From Halobaculum saliterrae (GTDB lineage Archaea; Halobacteriota; Halobacteria; Halobacteriales; Haloferacaceae), in NCBI RefSeq assembly GCF_009831625.1, contig NZ_WUUS01000001.1:21277-62147 (forward strand): a stretch of 40,871 bases of DNA, read 5' to 3'. This document shows positions 25,618-32,907 of the stretch, in pieces. The position numbers were made by a program, and so were the translations under genes. Position 1 is the first letter of the stretch. Each line of letters opens with the position of its first letter. The notes under the pieces were generated by a model. That model saw nothing but the letters and a program-made list of their open reading frames with translations, was not told where the DNA came from and searched no databases.

Positions 25618-26451
25618 ATGACGAGCGGTGACGCGGCGGAGATCGCAAACGTGCTCGCGAAGCGCCGCGACGTCCTCGCGGCCCTGTGCGACGGTCCCGT
25701 CCGGAAGCGGCGGCTCGTCGACGATCTGGGCGTGCCGCGAACGACGCTCGATCGCGGCGTCCGAGAGCTCGTCGACGCGGGGCTCGCCGAGCGTGTAGAC
25801 GGGGGCGTGCGCGCGACTGCCGTCGGCGAGCGGGCCCTGTCCGAACGGGACCGCTATCGCGCGCGCCTCGACGGGCTCAGGCGGGGCGAGCCGCTGTTCG
25901 AGGCGCTCCCCGACGACACCGAGCTCGACGCCCGGTTCCTCGCCGGGGCGTCCGTGAGTCGGCCGGACCCGAGCCTCCCCGACGGCGTCGTCGAGCGGCT
26001 GTTCGAGTCGGTCCGCACCGCCGACGAGGTGTACGGCGTCGCGCCAGCCGCGCTGTCGGGCCACATCGACACGTTCGACGCGGAGGCGACCGCCGGCGGC
26101 GCGGTCCCGGAGATGGTCGTCACCCCCGCCGTGCTGGACCACCTGGTCGAACACCGACCCGAGCGGTTCGCCGCCGACCTCCGCGAGGGAACGGTCGAGT
26201 TCTTCCGCGCGTCCGTGGCGGTCGAGTTCGGCGTCTGGATCGCCGCACACGACGACTGCGAGGACGAGGCCGGGATCGTCGTCTACACGGACACCGGCGT
26301 CGGCGGCGTGGCGGTCAACGACGACCCGAGGGCCGTGAACTGGGCCCGCGAGCAGTTCGAGCGGGCCCGCTCGGGCGCCGAACGGGTGACGTCCGAGACG
26401 GTGCTCGACGAACGCGGAAGCCAAGCGGCCGGCCCCCGAGACGCCGATTGA
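25618..26451 (+). CDS. Winged-helix transcriptional regulator with FilR1-type effector domain
   Basis: This 277-aa protein starts with a winged HTH (RRDVLAALCDGPVRKRRLVD, then GVPRTTLDRGVRELVDAGL). It is followed by a larger C-terminal domain (about 90-260) of the type described as the FilR1/DUF1724 middle domain in archaeal regulators; that assignment is from memory of the pattern and not certain. It is a single gene with its own promoter region containing a repeated 11-mer. Target and ligand are unknown. The C-terminal tail is low-complexity and probably disordered. Confidence 0.8.
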   Translation: MTSGDAAEIANVLAKRRDVLAALCDGPVRKRRLVDDLGVPRTTLDRGVRELVDAGLAERVDGGVRATAVGERALSERDRYRARLDGLRRGEPLFEALPDDTELDARFLAGASVSRPDPSLPDGVVERLFESVRTADEVYGVAPAALSGHIDTFDAEATAGGAVPEMVVTPAVLDHLVEHRPERFAADLREGTVEFFRASVAVEFGVWIAAHDDCEDEAGIVVYTDTGVGGVAVNDDPRAVNWAREQFERARSGAERVTSETVLDERGSQAAGPRDAD

Positions 26452-26572
26452 GGCCGGCCGCCGGTCCGGCGCCACGATCGATCGGACCACGATCGATCGG
26501 AGACCCGCGCGAGCGCGCCACACACCGCGGGAACATGGACGCCTTTTTGCCCGCGACGAGCCGAGTGTGGTT

Positions 26573-27151
26573 ATGTTGCTAACGGTCTCCGGCCCGCCGG
26601 GCAGCGGGAAGAGCACCACCGCCGCCGCGCTCGCGGAGGCGTTCGACCTCGAACACGTCTCCGGCGGCGACATCTTCCGGGAACTCGCCGCCGAGCGCGA
26701 CATGACGCCCGTCGAGTTCAACGAGCTCGCCGAGGAGGACGACCAGATCGACCGCGACCTCGACCGTCGTCTGCGCGACGTCGCCGTCGAACGCGACGAC
26801 GTACTGCTGGAGTCGCGCCTCTCCGGGTGGCTCTCCGGCAGTCACGCCGACCTGCGCATCTGGCTCGACGCCCCCCTCGACGTTCGTTGTGAACGGATCG
26901 TCGACCGGGAGGAGAAACCGCTCGACCAGGTCATCGAGGAGACGCGCCGTCGCGAGAGCAGCGAGGCGAAGCGCTACCGCGAGTACTACAACATCCACAT
27001 CGACGACCTGAGCATCTACGACCTCGTGTACAACACGGCCCGCTGGTCGCCGGAGGGGATGCTCGGAATGCTCACGACCGCCGTGGACTCGTACGATCCC
27101 GACACCGACGAGGGGAAGATCCCCGTCGAGGGCGTCGACTACGACTTCTGA
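26573..27151 (+). CDS. cmk: Archaeal (d)CMP kinase
   Basis: This 192-aa protein is the archaeal-type cytidylate kinase: P-loop GPPGSGKST near the N-terminus, VSGGDIFRELA for nucleotide binding, and the lid region EEKPLDQVIEETRRRESSEA. It phosphorylates CMP/dCMP in pyrimidine salvage and RNA turnover. A TATA-like CTTTTTG (26542-26548) about 27 nt before ATG 26573 indicates a leaderless transcript and settles the start against a GTG two codons earlier. The cbf5 gene begins 2 nt after its stop; cmk-cbf5 is a widespread archaeal gene pair. Confidence 0.94.
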   Translation: MLLTVSGPPGSGKSTTAAALAEAFDLEHVSGGDIFRELAAERDMTPVEFNELAEEDDQIDRDLDRRLRDVAVERDDVLLESRLSGWLSGSHADLRIWLDAPLDVRCERIVDREEKPLDQVIEETRRRESSEAKRYREYYNIHIDDLSIYDLVYNTARWSPEGMLGMLTTAVDSYDPDTDEGKIPVEGVDYDF

Positions 27152-27153
27152 TC

Positions 27154-28053
27154 ATGCGCCCGGCGCCCGAGAAGCGATCGGTCGACGACCTCGCCGAGTT
27201 CGGCGTCGTCAACCTCGACAAGCCCGCGGGGCCGTCGGCCCATCAGGTCGCCGGCTGGGTTCGGGACGCTCTGGGCGTCGACCGCGCGGCCCACTCGGGC
27301 ACGCTCGACCCGAAGGTGACCGGCTGTCTGCCCACGCTGACCGGCGATGCGACGCGGATGGCGCAGGTGTTCCTCGAAGGCGCCAAGGAGTACGTCGCTG
27401 TGCTGGAGCTCCACGGCACGGCCCCGACCGACCTCGACCGCGTCGTCGGCGAGTTCGAGAGCGAGGTGTACCAGAAGCCGCCACGCAAGTCCGCAGTCAA
27501 GCGGAAACTGCGTACCCGCGAGGTGTACGACCTCGACGTGCTCGATCGCACGGACCGGCAGGTGCTCCTCCGCGTCCGCTGTGAGTCGGGGACGTACATC
27601 CGGAAGCTGTGTCACGATATCGGCCTCGCGCTCGGCACCGGCGGCCACATGGGTCACCTCAGGCGTACCGCGACCGACCCGTTCGACGACCGGGACCTCC
27701 ACACCCTGCACGACCTCGTCGACGGCGTCGCCCTCGCGGGTGGGGAGGACACCACGGACGGCGATCCCGACGAGTCACTGCTTCGAGAGGTGCTGCGCCC
27801 GGCGGAGGAGGCGCTGACAGGGCTGCCGTCGCTCACGGTCGCCGAGTCGGCGGCCCGCGAGATCGCCAACGGCGCGCCGGTGTACGCGCCCGGCGTGATC
27901 GCGAGCGGCGAGAACGGCGCCGGAGAACCCGCCGAGGGTGACCTGCTCGCGTGCTACGTGCCGAACGGGTCGGCTATTTGCCTCGGGACGCTCGTCGGCG
28001 ACCCCGACGGGGAGTCCGGCGAGGTCGTCGAGTTGGAACGCGTGCTGGTCTGA
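27154..28053 (+). CDS. cbf5: Cbf5/TruB-type RNA pseudouridine synthase
   Basis: This 299-aa protein has the TruB-family catalytic motif AHSGTLDPKVTGCLP with Asp52 as the expected catalytic residue, the KEYVA segment, the motif CESGTYIRKLCHDIG, and a C-terminal PUA domain (about 215-299). In archaea Cbf5 is the catalytic subunit of H/ACA guide-RNA complexes and also makes pseudouridine-55 in tRNA. The PUA domain contains a short acidic insertion (GENGAGEPAEGD), common in halophiles. It is the second gene of an operon with cmk. Confidence 0.94.
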   Translation: MRPAPEKRSVDDLAEFGVVNLDKPAGPSAHQVAGWVRDALGVDRAAHSGTLDPKVTGCLPTLTGDATRMAQVFLEGAKEYVAVLELHGTAPTDLDRVVGEFESEVYQKPPRKSAVKRKLRTREVYDLDVLDRTDRQVLLRVRCESGTYIRKLCHDIGLALGTGGHMGHLRRTATDPFDDRDLHTLHDLVDGVALAGGEDTTDGDPDESLLREVLRPAEEALTGLPSLTVAESAAREIANGAPVYAPGVIASGENGAGEPAEGDLLACYVPNGSAICLGTLVGDPDGESGEVVELERVLV

Positions 28054-28156
28054 GCGGGACAGTCATCTGCTGCCCCCGTCAGCAGACGGGACGCGGACGG
28101 GCGCACCGACTGCCGGTGCTCGGGGCTTTTTCGCCCGGGGGGAGCCAGACACGGGC

Positions 28157-29260
28157 GTGAACGACGTACTCGACGTCGGCTCCGCGAGCGCCGCCCCCGG
28201 CGAGCGCGCGGACGGCTGGATCCACGCGACCGACCTCCCGACCGGCGGGAGCGAACGACTCCCCGTCACCGTCATCAACGGCGCCGCCGACGGCCCCGTT
28301 CTCTGGGTCACCGGCGGCGTTCACGGCGACGAGGCGACCGGCGTCGCCGTCGCACAGGACGCGGCCGCGACGTTCGCTGACGCGGTCGGGGCGAAGAACC
28401 TCGCCGGCGCGGTCGTCGTCGTCCCCGTGGTCAACCCCGCGGGCCTGCGGCGCACCGAGCGCACCTCCTACTACGGCGGCGACGACCCGAACCGCTACTT
28501 CCCGGACGTCGAACGCGAGACCTCGCGTCCGCCCGAGACCCAGGAGCGCATCGACACCCGACTGTTCGAGGCGTTGACCGACTCCGCGGACCTGCTCGTC
28601 GACTGCCACACCGCGCAGGTCGGATCGATGCCGTTCACCATCCGCGACCGAGTGCTGTACGGCGAACAGCGTACCGAGGCGGAAGCGGAGGCACTGGCCG
28701 AGGATCTCGACCGCCTGGCGACCGCGCTCGGACTCCCGATCCTCACCGAGTACCCCGCCGAGGAGTACGTCGATCAGTCGCTTCAGCGCTCGACCGCCGG
28801 CGCGGCGCTCAACACCGCCGGCGTCCCCGCGGTCACCGCCGAGTTGGGCGGCCACAGCGTCGTCGAGGAGGACGCTCGCGCGGCCGGCGTCGCCGGCGTC
28901 GTCGCCGCCGCGGTCGAGTTCGGACTGCTCGATTCGACGCCCCCGGGGGTCGCGGAGGCGGGAGCCGGCGTCCCGGAGGCCCCCGTCGAGTTCCCCGTGC
29001 GGCGGTTCGTCGGCCCGCGCGCCGAGGAGGCCGGCCTGCTGCGTCACCGCGTCGCCGTCGGTGAGGCGGTGGAGGCTGGCGACGCCGTCGTCGACGTGGT
29101 GACTCCTCACGGCGAGACCGTCGAGACCGTCGAGAGCGATCACGACGGCTACGTGATCGGCCGTGCCGAGGGCCTGGCGGTCTACGAGGGAGATCCGGTC
29201 GCGAGCATGGCCGTCCGCGACGACGGGGAGCTGGTTGTGCCGAGGGATCGGGACGAGTGA
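28157..29260 (+). CDS. Succinylglutamate desuccinylase/aspartoacylase-family metallohydrolase
   Basis: This 367-aa protein belongs to the AstE/ASPA zinc carboxypeptidase-like family. The zinc-binding HxxE is His56/Glu59 in GGVHGDEATG, the later ligand is in LVDCHTAQ, and TAELGGHSVVEED contains the likely catalytic Glu. A beta-barrel C-terminal domain (about 275-367) resembles a biotinyl-lipoyl-like module. These enzymes remove acyl groups from amino acids; the exact substrate is unknown. GTG 28157 is favoured because a CTTTTTCG TATA-like element lies about 28 nt upstream. The stop codon lies in a GGTGA pentamer repeat. Confidence 0.85.
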   Translation: MNDVLDVGSASAAPGERADGWIHATDLPTGGSERLPVTVINGAADGPVLWVTGGVHGDEATGVAVAQDAAATFADAVGAKNLAGAVVVVPVVNPAGLRRTERTSYYGGDDPNRYFPDVERETSRPPETQERIDTRLFEALTDSADLLVDCHTAQVGSMPFTIRDRVLYGEQRTEAEAEALAEDLDRLATALGLPILTEYPAEEYVDQSLQRSTAGAALNTAGVPAVTAELGGHSVVEEDARAAGVAGVVAAAVEFGLLDSTPPGVAEAGAGVPEAPVEFPVRRFVGPRAEEAGLLRHRVAVGEAVEAGDAVVDVVTPHGETVETVESDHDGYVIGRAEGLAVYEGDPVASMAVRDDGELVVPRDRDE

Positions 29261-29290
29261 GGTGAGATGAGGTGAGGTGAGGTGAGGTGA
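29256..29290 (+). repeat. GGTGA pentanucleotide tandem repeat over a stop codon
   Basis: Seven consecutive pentamers (AGTGA, GGTGA, GATGA, then four GGTGA) begin in the last codons of the metallohydrolase gene; the gene's TGA stop belongs to the first unit. Every unit contains TGA, so slippage would not extend the protein far. Confidence 0.85.
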
Positions 29291-29370
29291 GGCGGACCCG
29301 TTGCCGGTGTCCGACGACGCCACAACGCCTACGATGTGGCGCCGACGACCGGTGGACGGTGGTCCCCGTG

Positions 29371-29604
29371 ATGGACGCCCTCCGGGAACTCGCGGTACGT
29401 GTCGTCGACCTGCTGTCGGTGCTGGCTGGGTGGGTGTGGCGCCTTGTCGGCGCGCTCGTCGCGCTCGCGGCCGTCGTCGTCGCCGTCGGCATCGGCTGGC
29501 TCCTTGTCGTCGTTCGGCTCGCCCGCGCGGCGCCCCACCTCGGCGGTGACGACCAGGAGGGCGGGCGTGACACGACGTGGCTACCGCCCCGGCGCGGGAC
29601 GTGA
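29371..29604 (+). CDS. Possible small single-TM protein
   Basis: A 77-aa frame from ATG 29371. A long hydrophobic stretch (about 14-50, VLAGWVWRLVGALVALAAVV and on) could form one or two membrane helices, flanked by charged ends. I see no family match and no clear promoter. It lies between the metallohydrolase and tRNA-Pro. Its codon pattern is acceptable, but short GC-rich frames arise by chance in this genome. Confidence 0.4.
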   Translation: MDALRELAVRVVDLLSVLAGWVWRLVGALVALAAVVVAVGIGWLLVVVRLARAAPHLGGDDQEGGRDTTWLPPRRGT

Positions 29605-29627
29605 TCGCGTGACGGGGAGAGGTCGAC

Positions 29628-29659
29628 GAAACGAAGCGCTTAACCCCAACGCTCGTTTC
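29628..29659 (+). promoter_or_regulatory. tRNA-Pro promoter flanked by an inverted repeat
   Basis: The TATA-like GCTTAAC lies about 30 nt before the tRNA 5' end. It is enclosed by the inverted repeat GAAACGAAGCG (29628-29638) and CGCTCGTTTC (29650-29659), complementary except for one extra base. This could be an operator or a terminator-like hairpin of the preceding transcript. Confidence 0.45.
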
Positions 29660-29670
29660 TGACCGAGTGC

Positions 29671-29741
29671 GGGACCGTAGGGTAGTGGTATCCTCTGCGG
29701 ATGGGGTCCGTAGGACCTGAGTTCGAATCTCGGCGGTCCCA
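29671..29741 (+). tRNA. tRNA-Pro (anticodon GGG)
   Basis: A 71-nt cloverleaf: acceptor GGGACCG/CGGTCCC with discriminator A; D-arm loop AGTGGTA; anticodon stem TGCGG/CCGTA with loop ATGGGGT, anticodon GGG at 29703-29705; T-arm CTGAG/CTCGG with loop TTCGAAT. No intron and no encoded CCA. The GGG anticodon reads CCC and CCT proline codons. It stands at the boundary between core chromosome and the virus-like element; tRNA genes are usual integration targets, but I found no second copy of its 3' end in the window. Confidence 0.95.
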
Positions 29742-29807
29742 TAACCTTTCTGACAACAACTATACGCCACAGTGTAACTGCCACCGGACGGCGTCGGGGT
29801 GGGGGGT

Positions 29808-30071
29808 GTGACGGCCCGACTCGACGCGGGCGCGGGCAATCCGGAGTGCCAGTTCTGCGGCTGTCACGTTACCCGCCGATTCGCTCGAGTGTTCGGCGAC
29901 GAGAACGACGTTGCTCACCGCTGTCTCGCATGTGACTCGACGTTCCGCGTACAGAATGGGAGTGCCGCCGGACTCGACGTCGGCCATCCCGACCCAGCGG
30001 AAAACCCGAACCGGAACCGCGGGCCCCGCGTAGGTGCACCGCTTCGCGCTGACGGTGGTGGCGACTCTTGA
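29808..30071 (+). CDS. CxxC-CxxC zinc-finger protein of the element's left arm
   Basis: About 87 aa from GTG 29808 (GTG 29799 in the same frame is possible). It contains CQFCGCHVTRRFARVFGDEN followed by HRCLACDSTFRV, a four-cysteine zinc ribbon resembling the haloarchaeal families annotated as DUF7563 (from memory). The tail is Pro/Arg/Asn-rich. Proteins of this type are frequent in haloarchaeal plasmids and proviruses. Its stop overlaps the TTG start of the next small zinc protein, giving a coupled unit with the 557-aa winged-helix protein. It may be a DNA-binding accessory factor; that is inference. Confidence 0.75.
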   Translation: MTARLDAGAGNPECQFCGCHVTRRFARVFGDENDVAHRCLACDSTFRVQNGSAAGLDVGHPDPAENPNRNRGPRVGAPLRADGGGDS

Positions 30072-30208
30072 GCGACGGTGGATTCACTCGTCTTGATGGT
30101 CCCGAGTGCGTCGACTGCGAGCGATCGACGCCGACGACGGGCGAGCGCGTTCCGTACGACGTCATCCTCTGTCCGAGCTGCTACCTCGAGCGGGAGGGAG
30201 TCCAATGA
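30068..30208 (+). CDS. 46-aa zinc-binding microprotein
   Basis: A TTG start at 30068 overlaps the previous stop (TTGA). The frame encodes PECVDCERSTPTTGER, then VILCPSCYLEREGVQ, and ends with TGA at 30206-30208, overlapping the ATG of the next gene (ATGA at 30205-30208). The two CxxC pairs form a treble-clef or ribbon-like zinc site. Overlaps on both sides and paired cysteines argue for a real gene in spite of its size and TTG start. Function unknown. Confidence 0.65.
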   Translation: MSDGGFTRLDGPECVDCERSTPTTGERVPYDVILCPSCYLEREGVQ

Positions 30209-31878
30209 GGGCCGTCACGCCAGCTTGGCACGAGTTCGCCATGCAGCTGAATTTCAGCGGCGGGCTCGCTCCCTACTTCGCGTGTCACGCCGTCGTCCGC
30301 TCGAGCGGTGGGTCGCGAGAAATTGAATTCACCCACGACGGTGAGCGTTGGCTCGCGAAGCTCTACTACCAGTCGTCAGGGATCGCGCATCCCGGCCGTC
30401 GCCTCCCCACCGGTACCGAATGGGATCTGGATACCGTTCGAGAGTTCCGGGTCAAGGTCATGCGCCACCCGTCGGAAGACGGTCCTGGGCAACAGTCGTT
30501 CAACGCGCACCTACGCCCGCGCTGGCAAGGAATGCAAGTCGAACGCTCCGACGGCGAGACACAGGAGCTCTCGCTCCCGCCGGGGATGACTGAGGGCGTG
30601 AACGTCCGCGTCAACGGGTCGAACATCCGGCCCACGCACTATCTCCCGCTGCTCCGCGACGCCGCCCGGGCGCTGGACGTGAACCCGGACTACTCCACCG
30701 ATCCCGACACCTCGAGCACGGTCCGCGACGCCGAGCGGTACGTCCGGCTCCTCGAGGACGCGAGCGGCCCCGTCCACGCCCGCGACGGGCCGATCGCGAA
30801 GCTCGGCCACCTGCTCGAGAACGACCGGAGCGGCTACCGAAAGGTCGTCCAGAACGACACCGACGGGGAAGGAAACGACGTTCCAGGGTACTATCACACC
30901 GCCACGCTCGGTCCCGGCCGCGTCGCGGAAGCGTGGCCAAACCACGAACTCCCGAAAGAGATCAAGCACTACCGCGCCCGTCACGCCGACTCGCTCGATG
31001 AAGACAATCCGCTTCGACACCCGAAGGTCGGTGCGTCCTATCAGGTGAATCGGTGGGATGAATCGCTCGGAGTCACTGACGAAGATCTAGTGCAGTTGGA
31101 GCAAGAGCTAGACGAGGCGCTCCATTCGATCCTTCGCGATGCCGGTGTTCCGCTCGTTCCTCCTGGAGGCGACGGCGCGCCACCCTACCAGCCCGATCCC
31201 TACTTCCCGGCCGAGATCGGCGAGCACGTTGAGCCGCCGAAGCTGAACCTGACCGAGCTCGAGTCTGAGCAAGAGCACGTCGTCATTCGTGAGCTAGCGA
31301 AAACTGGCGGCGTTTCTCCCGTCGAAGGGGAAGTTATCGAGTATCTCCTCGCGGACGGCGGCACGGCGAGCGCCGCTGACATCGCCGAGGAACACGGCCG
31401 CCACGTCGGATCGGTCCGCCGCGCGCTTCGGCGCATGGACGACCTGATAGATCGCAAGTACGGCGAGGTTGCCCTCGCGTCTAATCACGTCGCCGAGATG
31501 CTACACAGCGCCGTCGCCGAACTCCGCGACGCGAGTACCCGCCTCTCGGAAGCGACCGGCGAGGCGCTCGTCTCTGCGACGCGCGGACTCGACGAGACGA
31601 CGAGCGCGCTCCGTACGTGGCTCGCGAAGCACGACTGTGAAACCGAGTCGCGCGGCGAGGCGATCAAAAAACTGCGGCTCGGCGAGGTCGAGGCGCTCGG
31701 TCGGACTGGATACGCCGATGCTCAACGCAAACTCAAGAAGGGCCTGAGCTACTGGACCGACGCCGGCCGTGATCCGGCTTACTTCAAGAACGCTAAGGTT
31801 CTGTTCCGCCGGTCCGACCGCAGGAGTACGCAGGTGATGGACGCCGCCCGTCTCCTCGAACTCCGCGAGCACGTCTAG
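30205..31878 (+). CDS. Winged-helix protein of haloarchaeal elements, candidate replication protein
   Basis: This 557-aa protein from ATG 30205 starts MRAVTPAWHEFAMQLNFSGG. I recall similar proteins annotated as DUF7845 in haloarchaeal plasmids and proviruses. The N-terminal about 330 residues have no motif I can name but include conserved-looking blocks (LYYQSSGIAHPGRRLPTGTE; VHARDGPIAKLGHLLENDRS). The segment around 375-430 is a winged helix (VEGEVIEYLLADGGTASAAD, then EEHGRHVGSVRRALRRMDDL), followed by helical C-terminal sequence. No rolling-circle Rep or polymerase motif is visible. Its size, single copy and place opposite the structural operon suggest replication initiation or genome handling; that is inference. 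A hairpin follows the stop. Confidence 0.75.
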   Translation: MRAVTPAWHEFAMQLNFSGGLAPYFACHAVVRSSGGSREIEFTHDGERWLAKLYYQSSGIAHPGRRLPTGTEWDLDTVREFRVKVMRHPSEDGPGQQSFNAHLRPRWQGMQVERSDGETQELSLPPGMTEGVNVRVNGSNIRPTHYLPLLRDAARALDVNPDYSTDPDTSSTVRDAERYVRLLEDASGPVHARDGPIAKLGHLLENDRSGYRKVVQNDTDGEGNDVPGYYHTATLGPGRVAEAWPNHELPKEIKHYRARHADSLDEDNPLRHPKVGASYQVNRWDESLGVTDEDLVQLEQELDEALHSILRDAGVPLVPPGGDGAPPYQPDPYFPAEIGEHVEPPKLNLTELESEQEHVVIRELAKTGGVSPVEGEVIEYLLADGGTASAADIAEEHGRHVGSVRRALRRMDDLIDRKYGEVALASNHVAEMLHSAVAELRDASTRLSEATGEALVSATRGLDETTSALRTWLAKHDCETESRGEAIKKLRLGEVEALGRTGYADAQRKLKKGLSYWTDAGRDPAYFKNAKVLFRRSDRRSTQVMDAARLLELREHV

Positions 31879-31890
31879 CCGACGATCGCC

Positions 31891-31922
31891 CCGACCGGGA
31901 GCCGATACGCGGCCCCGGTCGG
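31891..31922 (+). terminator. Hairpin after the winged-helix gene
   Basis: CCGACCGGG (31891-31899) and CCCGGTCGG (31914-31922) are perfectly complementary 9-nt arms with a 14-nt loop, 13 nt after the stop codon. No long T-tract follows, so termination activity is uncertain; it may instead be part of the inverted-repeat cluster. Confidence 0.45.
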
Positions 31923-32188
31923 GTAGTGACGACTCTCTCACACACCCCCGAATACCGCCGTTTTGAGCTCTATTCCCCCTGAAACCCCCGTTTCGTTTGG
32001 AATTTCAGAACAACGGAGCGGCCGTCACGATCGGAGTAGTTCGAGGCGAACCGAACCGGCCCCGTTGGGTTCGCCGTTAGGGGTGTGGCTAAGGCCACCC
32101 CACCAACAGACCACCGCATCCGCATCGCGGAGCACATGCGAAGCGCCCCACGGGGCGCGCGAAAAATTTCGGGACCTACGGTAAGAAG

Positions 32189-32209
32189 CAGCCGATAGGA
32201 AGGATCTGC
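32189..32209 (+). repeat. 21-nt direct repeat, left copy
   Basis: Starts CAGCCGATAGGAAGGA and matches 40176-40196 at 20 of 21 positions in the same orientation. The two copies are 7,987 bp apart and bracket the structural operon. It may be an attachment-type or recombination scar. Confidence 0.7.
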
Positions 32210-32295
32210 GAGTTTAGCACCGTGTTGAACTATATCGAGGAATCGGGTGAGGGAACCGCCGAGGTGCTGCGGGACATCTGTCACTAAGATAAGAG

Positions 32296-32556
32296 TCAGT
32301 ATCCATACGTTTCAGACATCTTTGCGCATCCATACCCGATGAAGTAGAGTGCTATGATAAGGACCAGAACAGGGAGGAAATTCTCAACAATTAGTGCCAC
32401 AAGGTAGTGTTCGAACACTCCTGCGAGTCGAATCACGGAGGCAAGTATGAATAGAACGCCCACCACTATTGCCCCACCTCCGAAGAGCTCCGACAGTTCT
32501 TCAAGAGTATCTTTAGGACCCATTTCGGTTCCATTTGGATACGGTGACATGTCCAT
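32296..32556 (-). CDS. Small two-TM membrane protein in a less GC-rich patch
   Basis: 86 aa if started at ATG 32556; ATG 32580 in frame would give 94 aa. Two hydrophobic helices (GGGAIVVGVLFILASVIRLA and FLPVLVLIIALYFIGYG) flank a short loop, with an acidic N-terminus. Codon use is visibly less GC-rich than in flanking genes. The AATTTAT element at 32584-32590 lies about 30 nt before ATG 32556 but only a few nt before 32580, favouring the shorter form as a leaderless start. No family recognised; superinfection or membrane-stress roles are speculation. Confidence 0.55.
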   Translation of the reverse strand: MDMSPYPNGTEMGPKDTLEELSELFGGGAIVVGVLFILASVIRLAGVFEHYLVALIVENFLPVLVLIIALYFIGYGCAKMSETYGY

Positions 32557-32583
32557 GTGATATGATGAGAGTACCGCCATTTC

Positions 32584-32590
32584 AATTTAT
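32584..32590. promoter_or_regulatory. TATA-like element that could serve two divergent microgenes
   Basis: AATTTAT on the plus strand (ATAAATT on the minus strand) is centred about 28 nt before ATG 32615 (+) and about 30 nt before ATG 32556 (-). A single near-symmetrical TATA box could drive both leaderless genes. Confidence 0.4.
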
Positions 32591-32614
32591 GAGGTTGGTT
32601 GCACTGCTGAATGC

Positions 32615-32764
32615 ATGAGCACCTTCGATCCGCCTAGGATCTTCGACGGGAACCACTGCCCGATCTGCGGTGACCCGGTCGATGTCAAGCAGCTCGACGA
32701 CGGCCGCTGGACGTACACCTGTAGCGACGACGACCACACGTTCGGGCGGCTCGAGCCGGCGTGA
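32615..32764 (+). CDS. 49-aa zinc-ribbon microprotein
   Basis: The frame begins MSTFDPPRIFDGNHCPICGD and ends with TYTCSDDDHTFGRLEPA. CPIC forms one knuckle and a Cys/His pair the other, giving a likely zinc site. GC content and codon use are typical of the host. A TATA-like AATTTAT about 27 nt before the ATG indicates a leaderless message. Short zinc-ribbon proteins with this spacing are common in haloarchaea and their elements; function unknown. Confidence 0.65.
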   Translation: MSTFDPPRIFDGNHCPICGDPVDVKQLDDGRWTYTCSDDDHTFGRLEPA

Positions 32765-32814
32765 CCCAACGAGACGAACTTAGGAAGCTGAAAAAATGCG
32801 AGACGATGCCCTAC

Positions 32815-32907
32815 TTAGGGCAGATGCGTGATCAAGTACAGACAGACGTATCCTCCGACGATGAGGATGAACGCAGTCTGGACCAGATCTAAGGCTGTGT
32901 CTTTCAT
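32815..32907 (-). CDS. 30-aa single-TM microprotein
   Basis: Minus-strand ATG 32907 opens MKDTALDLVQTAFILIVGGY, and the protein ends LITHLP before TAA at 32815-32817. Residues 9-26 form one hydrophobic helix with charged N-terminal residues. An A/T-rich leader with a TAAAAATG TATA-like element lies about 40 nt upstream. Such tiny membrane proteins are easily missed. Support is composition and promoter only. Confidence 0.4.
   Translation of the reverse strand: MKDTALDLVQTAFILIVGGYVCLYLITHLP

Larger units (their letters stand above)
31879..32295. other. Non-coding segment rich in inverted repeats
   Basis: No convincing gene. Besides the hairpin at 31891-31922, inverted repeats are GAAACccccGTTTC (about 31980-31993), GGCGAACC/GGTTCGCC (32045-32052 with 32068-32075), an imperfect GGGGTG/CACCCC stem (about 32080-32101), GCGCCCCacGGGGCGC (32143-32158) and CGAAAaaTTTCG just after it. 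The first copy of the 21-nt direct repeat lies at 32189-32209. A short open stretch before the TAA near 32286 encodes TVLNYIEESGEGTAEVLRDI and could be a gene remnant. Position between the putative replication gene and the structural operon makes an origin or control region possible. Confidence 0.55.

Noticed and set aside
30205-31878. Rolling-circle Rep identity for the 557-aa protein
   Set aside because: No HUH motif and no paired catalytic tyrosine context were found; only a winged helix is visible.
31963-32284. Short frames on both strands in the inverted-repeat segment (73 aa forward, 104 aa reverse)
   Set aside because: They contradict each other, span several hairpins and lack acidic haloarchaeal composition or motifs.
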